DNA from: Macrostomum hystrix
Taxonomy: Eukaryota > Platyhelminthes > Macrostomidae
Assembly: GCA_950097015.1 (NCBI GenBank)
Contig: CATNEN010000031.1
Location: forward strand, 1,178,001-1,242,000
Reading direction: 5' to 3'
Length of the DNA stretch: 64,000 nucleotides
A model generated the notes under the pieces. That model saw only the letters and a program-made list of their open reading frames with translations, had not been told where the DNA came from and did no database searches. The translations under genes and the position numbers were made by a program. Below are positions 10,040 to 22,192 of this stretch, piece by piece. Each line of letters starts with the position of its first letter. Positions within the stretch are counted from its first letter, which is position 1.

Positions 10040-11478
10040 ACTGGCGGAAAATAGTGCAACTGTGTGGAAGAGTGGTGAAGACTTAAAAAAGTCACGGCTG
10101 AACTCTTATTGGTCAGTCAGTTCTTCGTTGATTGCTTTCCAACTAGTTGAGTGTTGCGTAATGCTTATTATATTGTTACCAGCTGCTCAAATCTGAAGCT
10201 CTGAATTTTAGATTTACGATTGTCGTTTTAGTATTACTTTTTGGTTATGCCCCCCCTTTTCAGGCGACATTGTACTTATTGTATTATTGTATTGTATTGT
10301 AGGTTATTTCTTCACCTAATGATTGAAGCCTACAATATGTGTAATCGAATTTTTTATTAATGGAAAAGTTCATTAACAATTTAAGTAAAATGCGTCCTGA
10401 TCAATCATATATTACACTAATGATTGGCAATATTTTCGTGTAAAACATTACTTTGAGTAGTCAAGCTTAAAATGAATTGCTTAATCGGCTATTGTACTCG
10501 AATTAGTCGACAAGAATAATCTAGACATTTGCAAATCATCTGTTTATTTAAGATTATTACAGTTTTTACTTAAGATTTAATACCGCTTTAGAAAACGCAG
10601 TTCACTTGATAGAGTCCACATCCAGATTGACAAAGCAATTCTCTAATCAACTGCCGAATTGAATGAACATAATTTACTTCCATTACCAGTTTTTGTGCGT
10701 CCTTGAAAACTTTACTTCGGCAATTAAACCCGTTACAAAAAAAGTATGTTTTTTCATTTTTTAAGAATATTCGTTAATTTAATTTTGGCTACGTTGTTTT
10801 ACTATTACTCTCACATTACTCCTTAATTATTAATTTAAATCACAAAAAGCAATAAAACCGTAATTTAAAAGCCGCTCAGATAAATAAACGTTGATTACAA
10901 CCGATTGATGCATTGAATATACGAAATCGACTTACTCACTCCTTGCGTTTAAAAAATATTTTTTGCTTAAAATTAGTCGACATTGACATTAAAATCTAAA
11001 ATATACTATACTAATGTACTGAAATATCGTATATAAAATATCATACATTATATATCGTATGTACTATGTTAATAAAAATAATACATTTTATTAATAAAAA
11101 AACTAGATTAAGATCTATAAAAACATCAATCAGCAAAGAATAACTACAAAAAAAGTATAATAGAAATAGCAAAGCAAATAGCATTTGGAAATAAGGCAAA
11201 GTCCTCCAAAATTTACAAAAATTAAGAGTAACGATAAAAAATATGTTTTTTTAAAATTATGATGGAGTTGTGATTATAATCCTAAATGACTTATTATCGC
11301 ATAACAAAACTCGTTTTCTAATTACCTAACAGTTACGATCGAGAAATCTAATACTTTTGTCAGCAAAATTTCTATAAAATGAGTCTATTTTTTGTAGTGA
11401 TAATTATTACTCAGAAAGCCAATGTTGAGAAACTATTAAAACTTTTACTTTTTTGTAGATGTCTCATGGCCAGGTGAT
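10040..11478. other. AT-rich spacer
   Basis: This is the presumed 3' flank of the membrane-protein gene. It contains a short TATTG microsatellite near 10278 and long A/T runs. No gene, array or transposon terminus was recognised. No close polyadenylation signal was evident; an AATAAA lies near 10853. Confidence 0.6.
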
Positions 11479-11751
11479 TTACGCTAAACAAATTTCTAAG
11501 ACACGATTTGCGGCGACACTAATGTAATCCGGATTTCGGCAAAATCTGCATGTCAGCTCACAGATCCTGTCTGCCGACGCATCTATTCGGCATTTTAGTG
11601 ACAGCTCTTCGCAATTACTTTTTGTGTTAGAGTGCAACTTGATAATTGTCTGGCACACAACAGGTTGTGCGACAACAGGCGCGGGACAGCAGCTGGCGGA
11701 GATTCCTGTCAGCTGGTTAATGAGAACTGTCACTCGGTAAAAATAAGACAA
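11479..11751 (-). CDS. Possible cysteine-bearing exon or ORF
   Basis: A 90-codon minus-strand frame contains eight cysteines (SCCPAPVV, VVCQTI, NCEELSLKC, RICELTCRFC). It stands out from its AT-rich surroundings, but it has no recognised homologue, no clear partner exon and no conservation evidence. It may be a secreted-protein exon or chance. Confidence 0.2.
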   Translation of the reverse strand: MSYFYRVTVLINQLTGISASCCPAPVVAQPVVCQTIIKLHSNTKSNCEELSLKCRIDASADRICELTCRFCRNPDYISVAANRVLEICLA

Positions 11752-12054
11752 AAACGGTCAGAAAGCTGTTAGTGGGTTGGCTACTTTCTATGTGGTAAAT
11801 AATCCCTCAGCAGGTAAAGAAGCTGTCCACAGGCAAGGCAGCTTCCAACAGGTAAATAAACTTAATCTTAGTTAAGATTCTTAATCTTAGTTAACAGTTA
11901 CCTGCTTCAACAGTTAGTGTGAGAGATACAATTCAGACTACTGACAACAGTAGAAAAGCAAAGGCTTGGCTGCAAAACTCTCACATAACATAACACTAAA
12001 AAAGTATCGCCATAAAATGGCAATGTTAAAAGAAGACTTCTGTGCACACTAAGA

Positions 12055-12215
12055 GTGGTGGGAGAGGACTGCGTGTGGCTATGGCTGACTGACGAAGGCA
12101 AACAAGCCAGAAACCGGTCTCGGTCTGCCAGCACGAGGTTCGTTCCCCGCTTTTAGTGTATTACAATTGGTTCCCTGCCGTGAGCGTACCTGGCCACCCC
12201 AGGTACCTGCAATGA
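12055..12215 (+). repeat. Possible third tRNA-like SINE fragment
   Basis: GAGGTTCGTTCCCC resembles a polymerase III B box, preceded by GTGTGGCTATGGCTGAC. Only one copy is seen in this window, so assignment is tentative. Confidence 0.2.
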
Positions 12216-12254
12216 TGCAGTCAACAGTTAAGCTGTGAACAGTTACCTGCTTCT

Positions 12255-13030
12255 TTAACTGTCAACAGGTAAAGAATCTGTCAACAGATAAAGAATCTGT
12301 CAACAGATAAAGAAGCTGTCAACGGGTAAATAAGCTGTCAACAGGTAAAGAAGCTGTCAACAGGTAAATAAGCTGTCAACAGGTAAAGAAGCTGTCAACG
12401 GGTAAATAAGCTGTCAACAGGTAAAGAAGCTATCAACAGGTAAATATAAGCTGTCAACAGGTAAATATAAGCTGTCAACAGGTAAAGAAGCTGTCAACGG
12501 GTAAATAAGCTGTCAACAGGTAAAGAAGCTGTCAACAGGTAAATATAAGCTGTCAACAGGTAAAGAAGCTGTCAACAGGTAAATATAAGCTGTCAACAGG
12601 TAAAGAAGCTATCAACAGGTAAATAAGCTGTCAACAGGTAAAGAAGCTATCAACAGGTAAATATAAGCTGTCAACAGGTAAAGAAGCTGTCAACAGGTAA
12701 ATATAAGCTGTCAACAGGTAAAGAAGCTGTCAACAGGTAAATATAAGCTGTCAACAGGTAAAGAAGCTATCAACAGGTAAATAAGCTGTCAACAGGTAAA
12801 GAAGCTATCAACAGGTAAATATAAGCTGTCAACAGGTAAAGAAGCTGTCAACAGGTAAAGAAGCTATCAACAGGTAAAGAAGCTGTCAACAGGTAAATAA
12901 GCTGTCAACAGGTAAAGAAGCTATCAACAGGTAAATATAAGCTGTCAACAGGTAAAGAAGCTGTCAACAGGTAAATAAGCTGTCAACAGGTAAAGAAGCT
13001 ATCAACACGTAAAGAAGCTGTCAACCGTTA
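12255..13030. repeat. 19/21-bp minisatellite
   Basis: About 38 copies of AAGAAGCTGTCAACAGGTA occur, alternating with a 21-bp variant containing AATATAAG. Related diverged units begin upstream near 11820. Confidence 0.95.
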
Positions 13031-13610
13031 AGTAAGCCATCGGAGTGAGTGTTTCTAATCAGTAGGCGACAGTTGAAAGCGGCACGCGAGTTTAATCGTG
13101 AAACTCTACAGAGAAATGAATAATGTTATCCGCGTCCCACGCAATTAAGCGGATCGCAAGGCTTTTTGCATACTTTTTTCTATACTATATGCATTTAAAA
13201 CTTACCTGTCAGTCACTAATGCTTTGTCTACCTCTTTTATGCCACTGAGGATTTGGGATAAGATTAAGAAGCGGTGGGATGGGATTATAGTTAGTGGTAG
13301 GTCGCCACCGACAGCTTTTGCGAATCCAAGAGTTTAAATGCCCAGACTAGACTGTAGGGCGAGTGTGAACCTGTGTCCTCACTTCTCTTAATTAGGCTTA
13401 AGCTTAGCCAGCTTAACCAGCCAGCCAGCTTAGCCAGCTCTGAGATGTAAGTCAGCAGGACACTAATCTACTACTCTGTAACAAGGCTAGCACGGTTTGA
13501 CGCAATGAGCTTTCACTAAAATATCTGAAATGTTTCATTAAATTATTATCAAAGTCTCTGGTTAAAAGTAATTAGGGAAAGTTTTTTAAGTATTTAGAAA
13601 ACTAAGTAAG
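13031..13610. other. Spacer without recognised feature
   Basis: Mixed-composition sequence with a short AGCCAGCTTA-rich patch near 13410-13440. No coding or mobile signature was seen. Confidence 0.5.
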
Positions 13611-14335
13611 AATGCCTGAGAAACGTAAGAATGTCCTGAGAAACCTAAGAATGTCCTGGGAAACCTCAGGTAAATAATCCTGGGACGTTGATCAATCAGA
13701 GTGTCCAGGGAAACTTAAGAATGTCATGGGAAACCTAAGACTATTCTGGGAAACCTTAGAGTGTCCAGGGAAACTTAAGAATATCATGGGAAACCTTAGA
13801 TTGTCCTTGGAAACCTAAGAATGTCCTGGGAAACCTTAGAGTGTCCTTGGAAACCTAAGAATGTCCTGGGAAACCTTAGAGTGTCCAGGGAAACTTAAGA
13901 ATGTCCTGGGAAACCTCAGGTAAATAATCCTGGGACGTTGATCAATCAGAGTGTCCAGGGAAACCTTAGAGTCCAGGGAAACTTAAGAATGTCATGGGAA
14001 ACCTAAGACTATTCTGGGAAACCTTAGAGTGTCCAGGGAAACTTAAGAATGTCATGGGAAACCTAAGACTATTCTGGGAAACCTTAGAGTGTCTAGGGAA
14101 ACTTAAGAATGTCATGGGAAACCTAAGACTATTCTGGGAAACCTTAGAGTGTCCAGGGAAACCTTAGAGACCAGGGAAACTTAAGAATGTCATGGGAAAC
14201 CTAAGACTATTCTGGGAAACCTTAGAGTGTCCAGGGAACCTTAAGAATGTCATGGGAAACCTAAGACTATTCTGGGAAACCTTAGAGTGTCTAGGGAAAC
14301 TTAAGATTGCCCTGAGAAGCCTAAAGAAGTCTTGG
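13611..14335. repeat. 20-bp minisatellite with 60-bp higher-order unit
   Basis: Repeats of roughly 20 bp around GGGAAAC(C/T)TAAGA are organised as triplets (ATGTCATGGG, CTATTCTGGG, GTGTCCAGGG), giving a 60-bp period that recurs about eight times. A GGTAAATAATCCTGGGACG block occurs twice, about 250 bp apart. Confidence 0.9.
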
Positions 14336-14540
14336 AAAGCTTTGACAAGCCTTCTAGCTTTAAATAGCGATGCATGAAGGCTCAGGAACTCCTAATTTTC
14401 TTATGAGCCTGTACAGGCTCGATAAGATTAGCTTCTCGCACTGCTACTTACTGTCGGCTGCAGCCGCTCCCCCTCCCCCAATATCCGCGGCGGCAACTCA
14501 ATTAACAATGTTGGTGCCCTGTCCGCCGCTAACTATACTA

Positions 14541-14550
14541 GTATATAAGC
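14541..14550 (+). promoter_or_regulatory. Possible TATA box
   Basis: GTATATAAGC lies downstream of a GC-rich stretch (about 14455-14530) that is unusual among its neighbours. No gene start was found downstream within the next 400 bp, so promoter function is doubtful. Confidence 0.2.
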
Positions 14551-14941
14551 AGCGCTGACATTGATTCTAGCAGACGAGCTGCGAGACTGGATTCGATTTT
14601 TTTTAATACGCACCTATGGCACCTGGGCAGAGACACAATTAGCCGCCACCAGACGCGCAAAGCTTTCCTGCTTGAAATGCTTAATTTACTATTGCTACAC
14701 CAAATAGGCTATATTTTACTAAAGAATAGCTTTCTATCCGTAATGTAGTCTCTAACTCTATTATCTCTTTCTCTGCTATTAATTAATGACACTCCTGATG
14801 CTTATTAATCTTTCACATAGGATTCCAGCATCCCTTGTCACTAAAAATCTACCCCAACTGCCTCATGCAAGTATTGCATAGGATCTGACTGTATTTATCG
14901 GATTTGCAATCCTCCAAAATTAATTTGTGCATTGTCATCAG

Positions 14942-16184
14942 ACTGAGGGAGATGAGACTGGGGGAGATGAGACTGGGGGAGATGAGACTGGGGGTGATGA
15001 GACGGGGGGAGATGAGAATGAGGCAGATGAGAATTGTGGAGATGAGACTGGGGGAGATGAGACTGGGGGGAGATGAGACTGGGGGAGATGAGACTGGGGG
15101 AGATGAGACTGGGGGAGATGAGAATGAGGGAGATGAAACTGGGGGAGATGAGACTGGGGAGATGAGACTGGGGGAGATGAGACTGGGGGAGATGAGACAG
15201 GGGGAAATGAGACTGGGGGTGATGAGACTGAGGGAGATGAGACTGGGGGAGATGAGACTGGGGGAGATGAGACTGGGGGAGATGAGAATGAGGGAGATGA
15301 GACTGGGGGAGATGAGACTGGGGAGATGAGACTGGGGGAGATGAGACGGGGGGGAGATGAGACTGAGGGAGATGAGAATTGGGGAGATGAGACTGGGGGG
15401 GAGATGAGACTGGGGGAGATGAGACTGGGGGAGATGAGACTAGGGGAGATGAGAATAAGGGAGATGAGACTGGGGGGAGATGAGACTGGGGGAGATGAGA
15501 CTGGGGGAGATGAGACTAGGGGAGATGAGAATAAGGGAGATGAGACTGGGGGGAGATGAGACTGAGGGAGATGAGACTGGGGGAGATGAGACTGGGGGGG
15601 AGATGAGACTGGGGGAGATGAGACTAGGGGAGATGAGAATAAGGGAGATGAGACTGGGGGGAGATGAGACTGAGGGAGATGAGACTGGGGGAGATGAGAC
15701 TGGGGGGGAGATGAGACTGGGGGAGATGAGACTGGGGGAGATGAGACTAGGGGAGATGAGAATAAGGGAGATGAGACTGGGGGGAGATGAGACTGAGGGA
15801 GATGAGACTGGGGGAGATGAGACTGGGGGGGAGATGAGACTGGGGGAGATGAGACTAGGGGAGATGAGAATAAGGGAGATGAGACTGGGGGGAGATGAGA
15901 CTGAGGGAGATGAGACTGGGGGAGATGAGACTGGGGGGGAGATGAGACTGGGGGAGATGAGACTGGGGAGATGAGACTGGGGGAGATGAGACGGGGGGAG
16001 ATGAGACTGAGGGAGATGAGAATTGGGGAGATGAGACTGGGGGGGAGATGAGACTGGGGGAGATGAGACTGGGGGAGATGAGACTGGGGGAGATGAGACT
16101 GGGGGGAGATGAGACTGGGGGAGATGAGACTGAGGGAGATGAGACTGGGGGAGATGAGAATAAGGGAGATGAGACAAGGGGCAT
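14942..16184. repeat. 15-bp G-rich minisatellite
   Basis: About 80 copies of a 15-bp unit (GAGATGAGACTGGGG plus or minus G) vary from 13 to 18 bp through changes in G-run length. Blocks of about 110-125 bp containing GGAGATGAGAATAAGG recur. Many copies carry runs of five to seven G. Long open frames on both strands follow from the three-divisible period and are not genes. Confidence 0.95.
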
Positions 16185-16628
16185 TTTAGATTCGATTAAA
16201 ATGTATAGCTTTCTAGTCGACTTCTCACCTTCTCACTGTCAGGTTTGAGACCAGAGTGCCAGCCAATTTCTGTTAAAAAATCATATAAAATGCTTCATTT
16301 TTATTGTCTTTAACATCCACCATGCCGCGAGGATGTCCAACCGACCCTTGAGCCGATTGCGTGCCAAAGCAGACTCAGTCTTTGAATAGATAAGATTAAA
16401 GTAATGAAGGGATTAAATCACTTGCTTACCCTGTCGTGCCTCACTTTGATTGCTGCTTTTCATTAAAAATCTTTTTTTTTAATTGGCACTTTCAGTCTCT
16501 AGGCGCTAATGAGTTCAAAAAAGGCCAAAACTGCTAAGGTAGCTGGCATGCCATCTGAAACGTGTCTTCAAATTCAGCCTGTTTAATTTGAAAAAAAATT
16601 CAAAATGAGACTCTACACGGCGGATCGG
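16185..16628. other. Spacer without recognised feature
   Basis: AT-rich sequence between two arrays. No gene or transposon signature was seen. Confidence 0.5.
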
Positions 16629-17226
16629 GAAGCTCTCACCCCACAGTATTTTGGGAAGCTCTCACCCCACCTCATTTTGGGAAGCTCTCACCCACCTCAT
16701 TTTGGGAAGCTCTCACCCCACCTCATTTTGGGAAGCTCTCACCCACCTCATTTTGGGAAGCTCTCACCCACCTCATTTTGGGAAGCTCTCACCCCACCTC
16801 ATTTTGGGAAGCTCTTACCCCACCTCATTTTGGGAAGCTCTTACCCCACCTCATTTTGGGAAGCTCTCACCCACCTCATTTTGGGAAGCTCTCACCCCAC
16901 CTCATTTTGGGAAGCTCTCACCCCACCTCATTTTGGGAAGCTCTCACCCCACCTCATTTTGGGAAGCTCTCACCCACCTCATTTTGGGAAGCTCTCACCC
17001 ACCTCATTTTGGGAAGCTCTCACCCCACCTCATTTTGGGAAGCTCTCACCCCACCTCATTTTGGGAAGCTCTCACCCACCTCATTTTGGGAAGCTCTCAC
17101 CCCACCTCATTTTGGGAAGCTCTCACCCCACCTCATTTTGGGAAGCTCTTACCCCACCTAATTTTGGGAAGCTCTCACCCCACCTCATTTTGGGAAGCTC
17201 TCACCCAACTTCATTTTGGGAAGCAA
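16629..17226. repeat. 25/26-bp minisatellite
   Basis: About 23 copies of AGCTCTCACCCCACCTCATT then TTGGGA occur. Copies differ mainly by three versus four C residues, so the period switches between 25 and 26 bp and all three frames stay open. Those frames are artefacts. Confidence 0.95.
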
Positions 17227-17389
17227 CCCCGGAGTTGTTAAATTTATCGGTCTGGGTGTCAAAGAGTGACAGAAACAAAATGCACCAAGCTGGGCATTTC
17301 CTAATTAGGTTAGCCAATCTGTCTGCCTTAGTTTGCACATCTGCGAAATCCGCGCTACGCTGTTGATTGAAACAATTTGAGCAGTCAAC

Positions 17390-17409
17390 GAGCCTCATTA
17401 ATGAGGCTC
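17390..17409. repeat. Perfect 20-bp palindrome
   Basis: GAGCCTCATTAATGAGGCTC is self-complementary without a spacer. It lies in an otherwise unremarkable spacer (17227-17736). Confidence 0.6.
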
Positions 17410-17737
17410 AGGTGGTGCATTCTCCTTTGAAGTGGGACAGGTTGAGGATAAAAGACGGGAATGCTTCTGCCTTGCCGCGGAAACGGTCTCAGCTGCTTTA
17501 AAAGCTTGATGAAGAAATTAGTGGCCCTCGGCGAGCCAGTTTGCGATGGGAGCAGGTGCCGAGAATTTTATAGAAAACGAATCCACTGACATTCTTCTGT
17601 CCATCTGCTTCCTGATATGCACTTCCAGCAGCAGAAATGGGAAGCCAACTGGGACACCTGTGACAACCCGAGTTCGAATTCACATTGCTCGCTTTAGCTC
17701 CTACCGTCGTGATTGCGAGTTAAGCTGAGACTGTCCC

Positions 17738-18935
17738 GACCACAGAACCATCCTGATACGGAACCATCCTGACACGGAACCATCCTGACACAGATCCATC
17801 CTGACACGGAACCATCCTGACACAGATCCATCCCAACACAGAACCACAGAACCATCCTGACACGGAACCATCCTGACACAGATCCATCCTTACACAGAAC
17901 CATCCTAACACAGATCCATCCTGACACGGAACCATCCTGACACGGAACCATCCTGACACAGATCCATCCTGACACAGATCCATCCTCACACAGAACAGCA
18001 GAACCATACTGACACGGAACCATCCTGACACAGATCCATCCTTACACAGAACCATCCTAACACAGAACCGTAGAACCATACTGACACAGATCCATCCTAA
18101 CACAGAACAGCAGAACCATACTGACACGGAACCATCCTGACACAGATCCATCCTTACACAGATCCATCCTTACACAGAACCACAGAACCATCCTGACACA
18201 GAACCGCAGAACCATACTGACACGGAACCATCCTGATACGGAACCATCCTGATACGGAACCATCCTGACACAGATCCATCCTAACACAGAACCGCAGAAC
18301 CATACTGACACGGAACCATCCTGATACGGAACCATCCTGATACGGAACCATCCTGACACAGATCCATCCTAACACAGAACCGCAGAACCATACTGACACG
18401 GAACCATCCTGATACGGAACCATCCTGATACGGAACCATCCTGACACAGATCCATCCTAACACAGAACCGCAGAACCATACTGACACGGAACCATCCTGA
18501 TACGGAACCATCCTGATACGGAACCATCCTGACACAGATCCATCCTAACACAGAACCACAGAACCATCCTGACACGGAACCATCCAAACACAGAACCACA
18601 CTGACACATAACGATACTGACCACAGAGTCATCCTGACAAAGAACCACTGAGCCACTCTGATACAGAACCACCCTGACACAGAACCACCCTGACACAGAG
18701 CCACTCTGACACAGAACCACCCTGACACAGAACCACCCTGACACAGAACCACCCTGACACAGAACCACCCTGACACAGAGCCACTCTGACACAGAACCAC
18801 TCTGACACAGAACCACCCTGACACAGAACCACCCTGACACAGAACCACCCTGACACAGAACCACCCTGACACAGAACCACCCTGACACAGAGCCACTCTG
18901 ACACAGAACCACCCTGACCACAGAACCGCAGAACC
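17738..18935. repeat. 16-bp minisatellite, two subfamilies and an 88-bp higher-order repeat
   Basis: The left part (to about 18600) uses ACCATCCTGACACGGA and TCCATCCTAACACAGA units. The right part (18650-18935) uses ACCACCCTGACACAGA. Between about 18215 and 18560 an 88-bp block recurs four times almost unchanged. Overlapping minus-strand frames are repeat artefacts. Confidence 0.95.
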
Positions 18936-19462
18936 AGGACTACCTGAGTACAGCACAGGAGTACAGGCTGCAACACTGAGAAGCTCATGATACAAGCCTG
19001 CGCGGCGTGTCCCAGCATGCAGGAAATTTCGGAAATGCGAGACAGAAGAAGTTGAATAGAGCCGGAGTGAAAAGGAGGCCAGTATAGTGTGGTTGGGGGA
19101 GGAGGATAGAACACGAGTGTCTGACTGGTTGCCATAGTAACTGGGCTGCATGGGTTTAGACATTTGTCTTCGGCATCCAGGATGAGCAGGGAAATAGTCT
19201 CAACCAAGGACGCAGCGATTTCAATTGGTTTTCCTATTAGGGCAGTGGCAGGGTCTCAAAGAACAATAGGGACTCAGTGTTTTATTAAAAAATAGCCCGT
19301 TCCATTTTCATTCTACCTAATATGGTAAAATTAAGCACGATTTTAAAGGATAACGCTTCTCAGTCGATTGTTCCATAGCGAACTGTCTGCTAATGGGACA
19401 AGACACGATTGTCAGAAAACATGATAGCGGGGTGGAAAATGAGGCAGATACTTAGTTAGGAC

Positions 19463-19925
19463 AGGGTGAGATTGACGGAAACTGAGAGAGACGGGGGTGA
19501 GATTGACGGAAACTGAGAGAGACGGGGGTGAGATTGAGAGAAACTGAGAGAGACGGGGGGAGAGATTGAGAGAAACTGAGAGAGACGGGGGAGAGATTGA
19601 GAGAAACTGAGAGAGACGGGGGAGAGATTGAGAGAAACTGAGAGAGACGGGGGAGAGATTGAGAGAAACTGAGAGAGACGGGGGAGAGATTGAGAGAAAC
19701 TGAGAGAGACGGGGGAGAGATTGAGAGAAACTGAGAGAGACGGGGGAGAGATTGAGAGAAACTGAGAGAGACGGGGGAGAGATTGAGAGAAACTGAGAGA
19801 GACGGGGGAGAGATTGAGAGAAACTGAGAGAGACGGGGGAGAGATTGAGAGAAACTGAGAGAGACGGGGGAGAGATTGAGAGAAACTGAGAGAGACGGGG
19901 GAGAGATTGAGAGAAACTGAGAGAT
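19463..19925. repeat. 31-bp purine-rich minisatellite
   Basis: About 15 copies of GAGATTGAGAGAAACTGAGA then GAGACGGGGGA are almost purely purine on the plus strand and nearly identical between 19560 and 19920. It lies about 270 bp upstream of the GPCR start codon. Confidence 0.95.
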
Positions 19926-20198
19926 TACCGGCCTGATATTCCAAAGCCAATTGAGAAAAGAGTAAGAGAAACCCCCTTGGGAAGAAACTGGAAAGAAAAT
20001 TCGCCAGTTTTCGAGGCATCTTGCTCAGGGATCTTGCATCGGGATTGGTTGGAGTTCCCCTTGCCGTTTCTCTCCCCTCATATTTCTCACTTCCCTTCAT
20101 ATTATGGGACTGCAAAGAGCCTGAAAGGCCTCAATTCAACCTATGGCACTGCCTGTGTCCTGAGTCTTTAACTAGTCTTTGTAATTCGACGCCAAAAA

Positions 20199-20902
20199 AT
20201 GAATCCGGCCTCAGAGCTCGAGGCCTTGGCGGCGATGTGCAACGGCACTAACTCGCTGGCCGGCTGCTTCGAGGACATCATCTACGGGGCCACGGTGGGG
20301 GCCAAGCTATCGCAGGCGTTCTACCAGGCGGTGGCCGCCTGCTACAGTGCCGCGCTGCTGTGCGCCGTCCTGGCCAACAGCCTCATGCTGTTCGCGGTGC
20401 TGTCCACCTGGCGCGAACGTCGGGCATCGAATCATCGCTGCTTCTATCTGAACCTGATTGTGTGCGACCTGCTGGCGGCTCTAGTTATCCTGCCCGCCAC
20501 CTGCCGAGACCAGATCGACGATCGCTGGCTGCTAGGCGAGGCCGGCTGCAAGGCGGTACACGCCCTCAGCGTCTGCCTGATGTGCAGCAGTGTGCTGACC
20601 CTCACCAGTGTGAGCTGGCTGCGCAGCCTTGGCGCCGGCCGGCCCCAGCTCAATTGGATGAACCAGCGGCGCAGCGTCAGCCGGGACCTCTTCGTCATCG
20701 TCGCCATCTGGCTGCTGGCTGGCCTGGCAGCTCTGCCAGCCGGCGCGGTGTCCGAGCTGCAGGAGAAGTACGAGGCCTTCTCCGGCCAGTACGCGCACGG
20801 CCTGGACCGGCCAATCAGCTGGCCGGTGTGCCGCGAGAACTGGGGCAACCGGTCCGCCGGGGCTGCCGCCTGGTTGGGTGGCCACCTGGATGCCAGCTTC
20901 TG
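20199..20902 (+). CDS. GPCR exon 1 (TM1-TM4)
   Basis: It covers the N-terminus through the second extracellular loop, ending at AGCTTCTG|GTGAGT. GC content is clearly higher than in surrounding DNA. Confidence 0.88.
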
Positions 20903-22108
20903 GTGAGTCCAGGGCCATTCTCGCATTCTCATTTGAGATTGCGCGGCTTCCTTTGTGTATAATAATAAAACTATTTTCAGGAGGGCTGTGGGCGTCATTC
21001 TGTGGCATTAGAACCGCAGCCAGAGAGGTACTGTACGGCCCAGATACTGTACGGCCCAGATACTGTACGCAGACACACCCACACTGGTGTGAACATCTGG
21101 CCTGACCTTATCATCGTCGGGCAGTGTTTACTCTCACTCTCCCTCAAGCCTTCTCTCCGCGGCTGCGCCCCAAATGAATGTGGCCTCGCCTCGGAATCGA
21201 GCTCGCGAACTCACTATCTTCCATTGTGGAAGTTATTTCACCGATTCCAGTCAGTAGAGATGGGGAGAGTTTGTGAGTCTGTAAACTAAAGATCTACGCT
21301 CGCATAAGAAATGAGACAGATCTGGTTCCACGTGCTTTTGCCACTCAGGTACGGCCTGGCCGTCCTCTGCCTGGCCTTCGTCCTGCCTCTGCTGAGCCTG
21401 GCGGCAGCCTACTGCCGCATCTGCCGGGTCATCTACCTGTCCAACCGGATCCTCAGCGCGCATCGCCGCTGCCAGGAGATATTCAGCGCCGGCTACAGGG
21501 GCGCCCCGGACAGCACACTGGTGCGGCTGAGCAGCATTCAGCAGCAGCAGCAGCAACAACAGCAGCACCAGCACCAGCACCACCAGCAACAGACTCCGCC
21601 ACTGCCGCCATCGACCTGCAATGCCATGAGCCAGCGCCGTCGCCTTGCGACATCGCGACGAATGTTCCTTCTAGCCGTGGCCCTAGTAGTGATCTTCGCT
21701 GTCACCTGGCTGCCCATCCAGTGCCTGCAGTTGGTCCGAGCCGCCAATGCCGACTCCTCAGACTGGAGCTCCGAGCTGCCGCACAAGCTGGCCTTCGTGT
21801 TCCACCTGCTGGCCCTGGCCAACTGCCTGGTGAATCCCTGCTTCCTTGTGGCCACTCATTCGCCATACCGGCGGAGGCTGCGCCGGCTGGTGCGTCGATT
21901 CCGACGCCGCAGTCGCCGCCAGGGCTGCTGCGTCTGCTGCCTCGGCTGCTTCTGCGGCTTCTTCTGCCGATGCTGCTTCGAGGACAGAGGCGGCTGCGGC
22001 TTCAGCTGCGGTCGGCTGTCCTGGCTGTGCGCCTTCAGGAAGCGGCTGCGGCTGCTGTTTCATCGGACTGGCGGTGCCGCCCAGCTGGAGTTAAACGAGC
22101 TCAGCTGA
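20199..22108 (+). CDS. Class A (rhodopsin-like) G-protein-coupled receptor, two exons
   Basis: Exons 20199-20902 and 21349-22108 splice at phase 2 (TG|G) into 487 residues. Landmarks, with residue numbers: N60 in TM1, LxxxD with D90 in TM2, C117 before TM3 and C211 in ECL2 for the usual disulphide, W171 in TM4, P247 in TM5, FAVTWLP (351-357) in TM6 and NP (397-398) in TM7. N15 is a glycosylation sequon. Departures from the family are that DRY is reduced to WLRS (only R142 kept) and NPxxY reads NPCFLV. The third intracellular loop holds a Gln/His run (299-316). The tail is unusually cysteine-rich after residue 420, a possible palmitoylation zone. The start has a good context (CCAAAAAATGA). A peptide ligand is plausible, but I cannot name the subfamily. 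Confidence 0.88.
20958..21225 (-). mobile_element. SINE-A copy in the GPCR intron
   Basis: Reading on the minus strand, GAGCTCGATTCCGAGGCGAG (B-box region) is followed by CACATTCATTTGGGGCGCAG, then the SINE body and an AATAATA-type tail at the left end. Internally it is rearranged near 21025-21065, with a tandem ACTGTACGGCCCAGAT. Confidence 0.75.
21349..22108 (+). CDS. GPCR exon 2 (TM5-TM7 and tail)
   Basis: It begins after the acceptor TTGCCACTCAG and restores the TM5 frame (WYGLAVLCLAF). The CAG/CAA/CAC run at about 21540-21590 encodes the Gln/His tract. It ends at TGA 22106-22108. Confidence 0.88.
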
Positions 22109-22192
22109 GTAACTGAAGTCATCGACTGAGGAGCTTACAGCTAGCGAATTTTAATACTGTTCATTAAGAATAAGTACCAATTGCCATTCTGC

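Noticed and set aside
9471-10196. Alternative 241-codon frame over the receptor tail repeats
   Set aside because: It is a shadow of the 63-bp repeat. The frame starting from the exon at 9279 has the transmembrane segment and matching splice phases.
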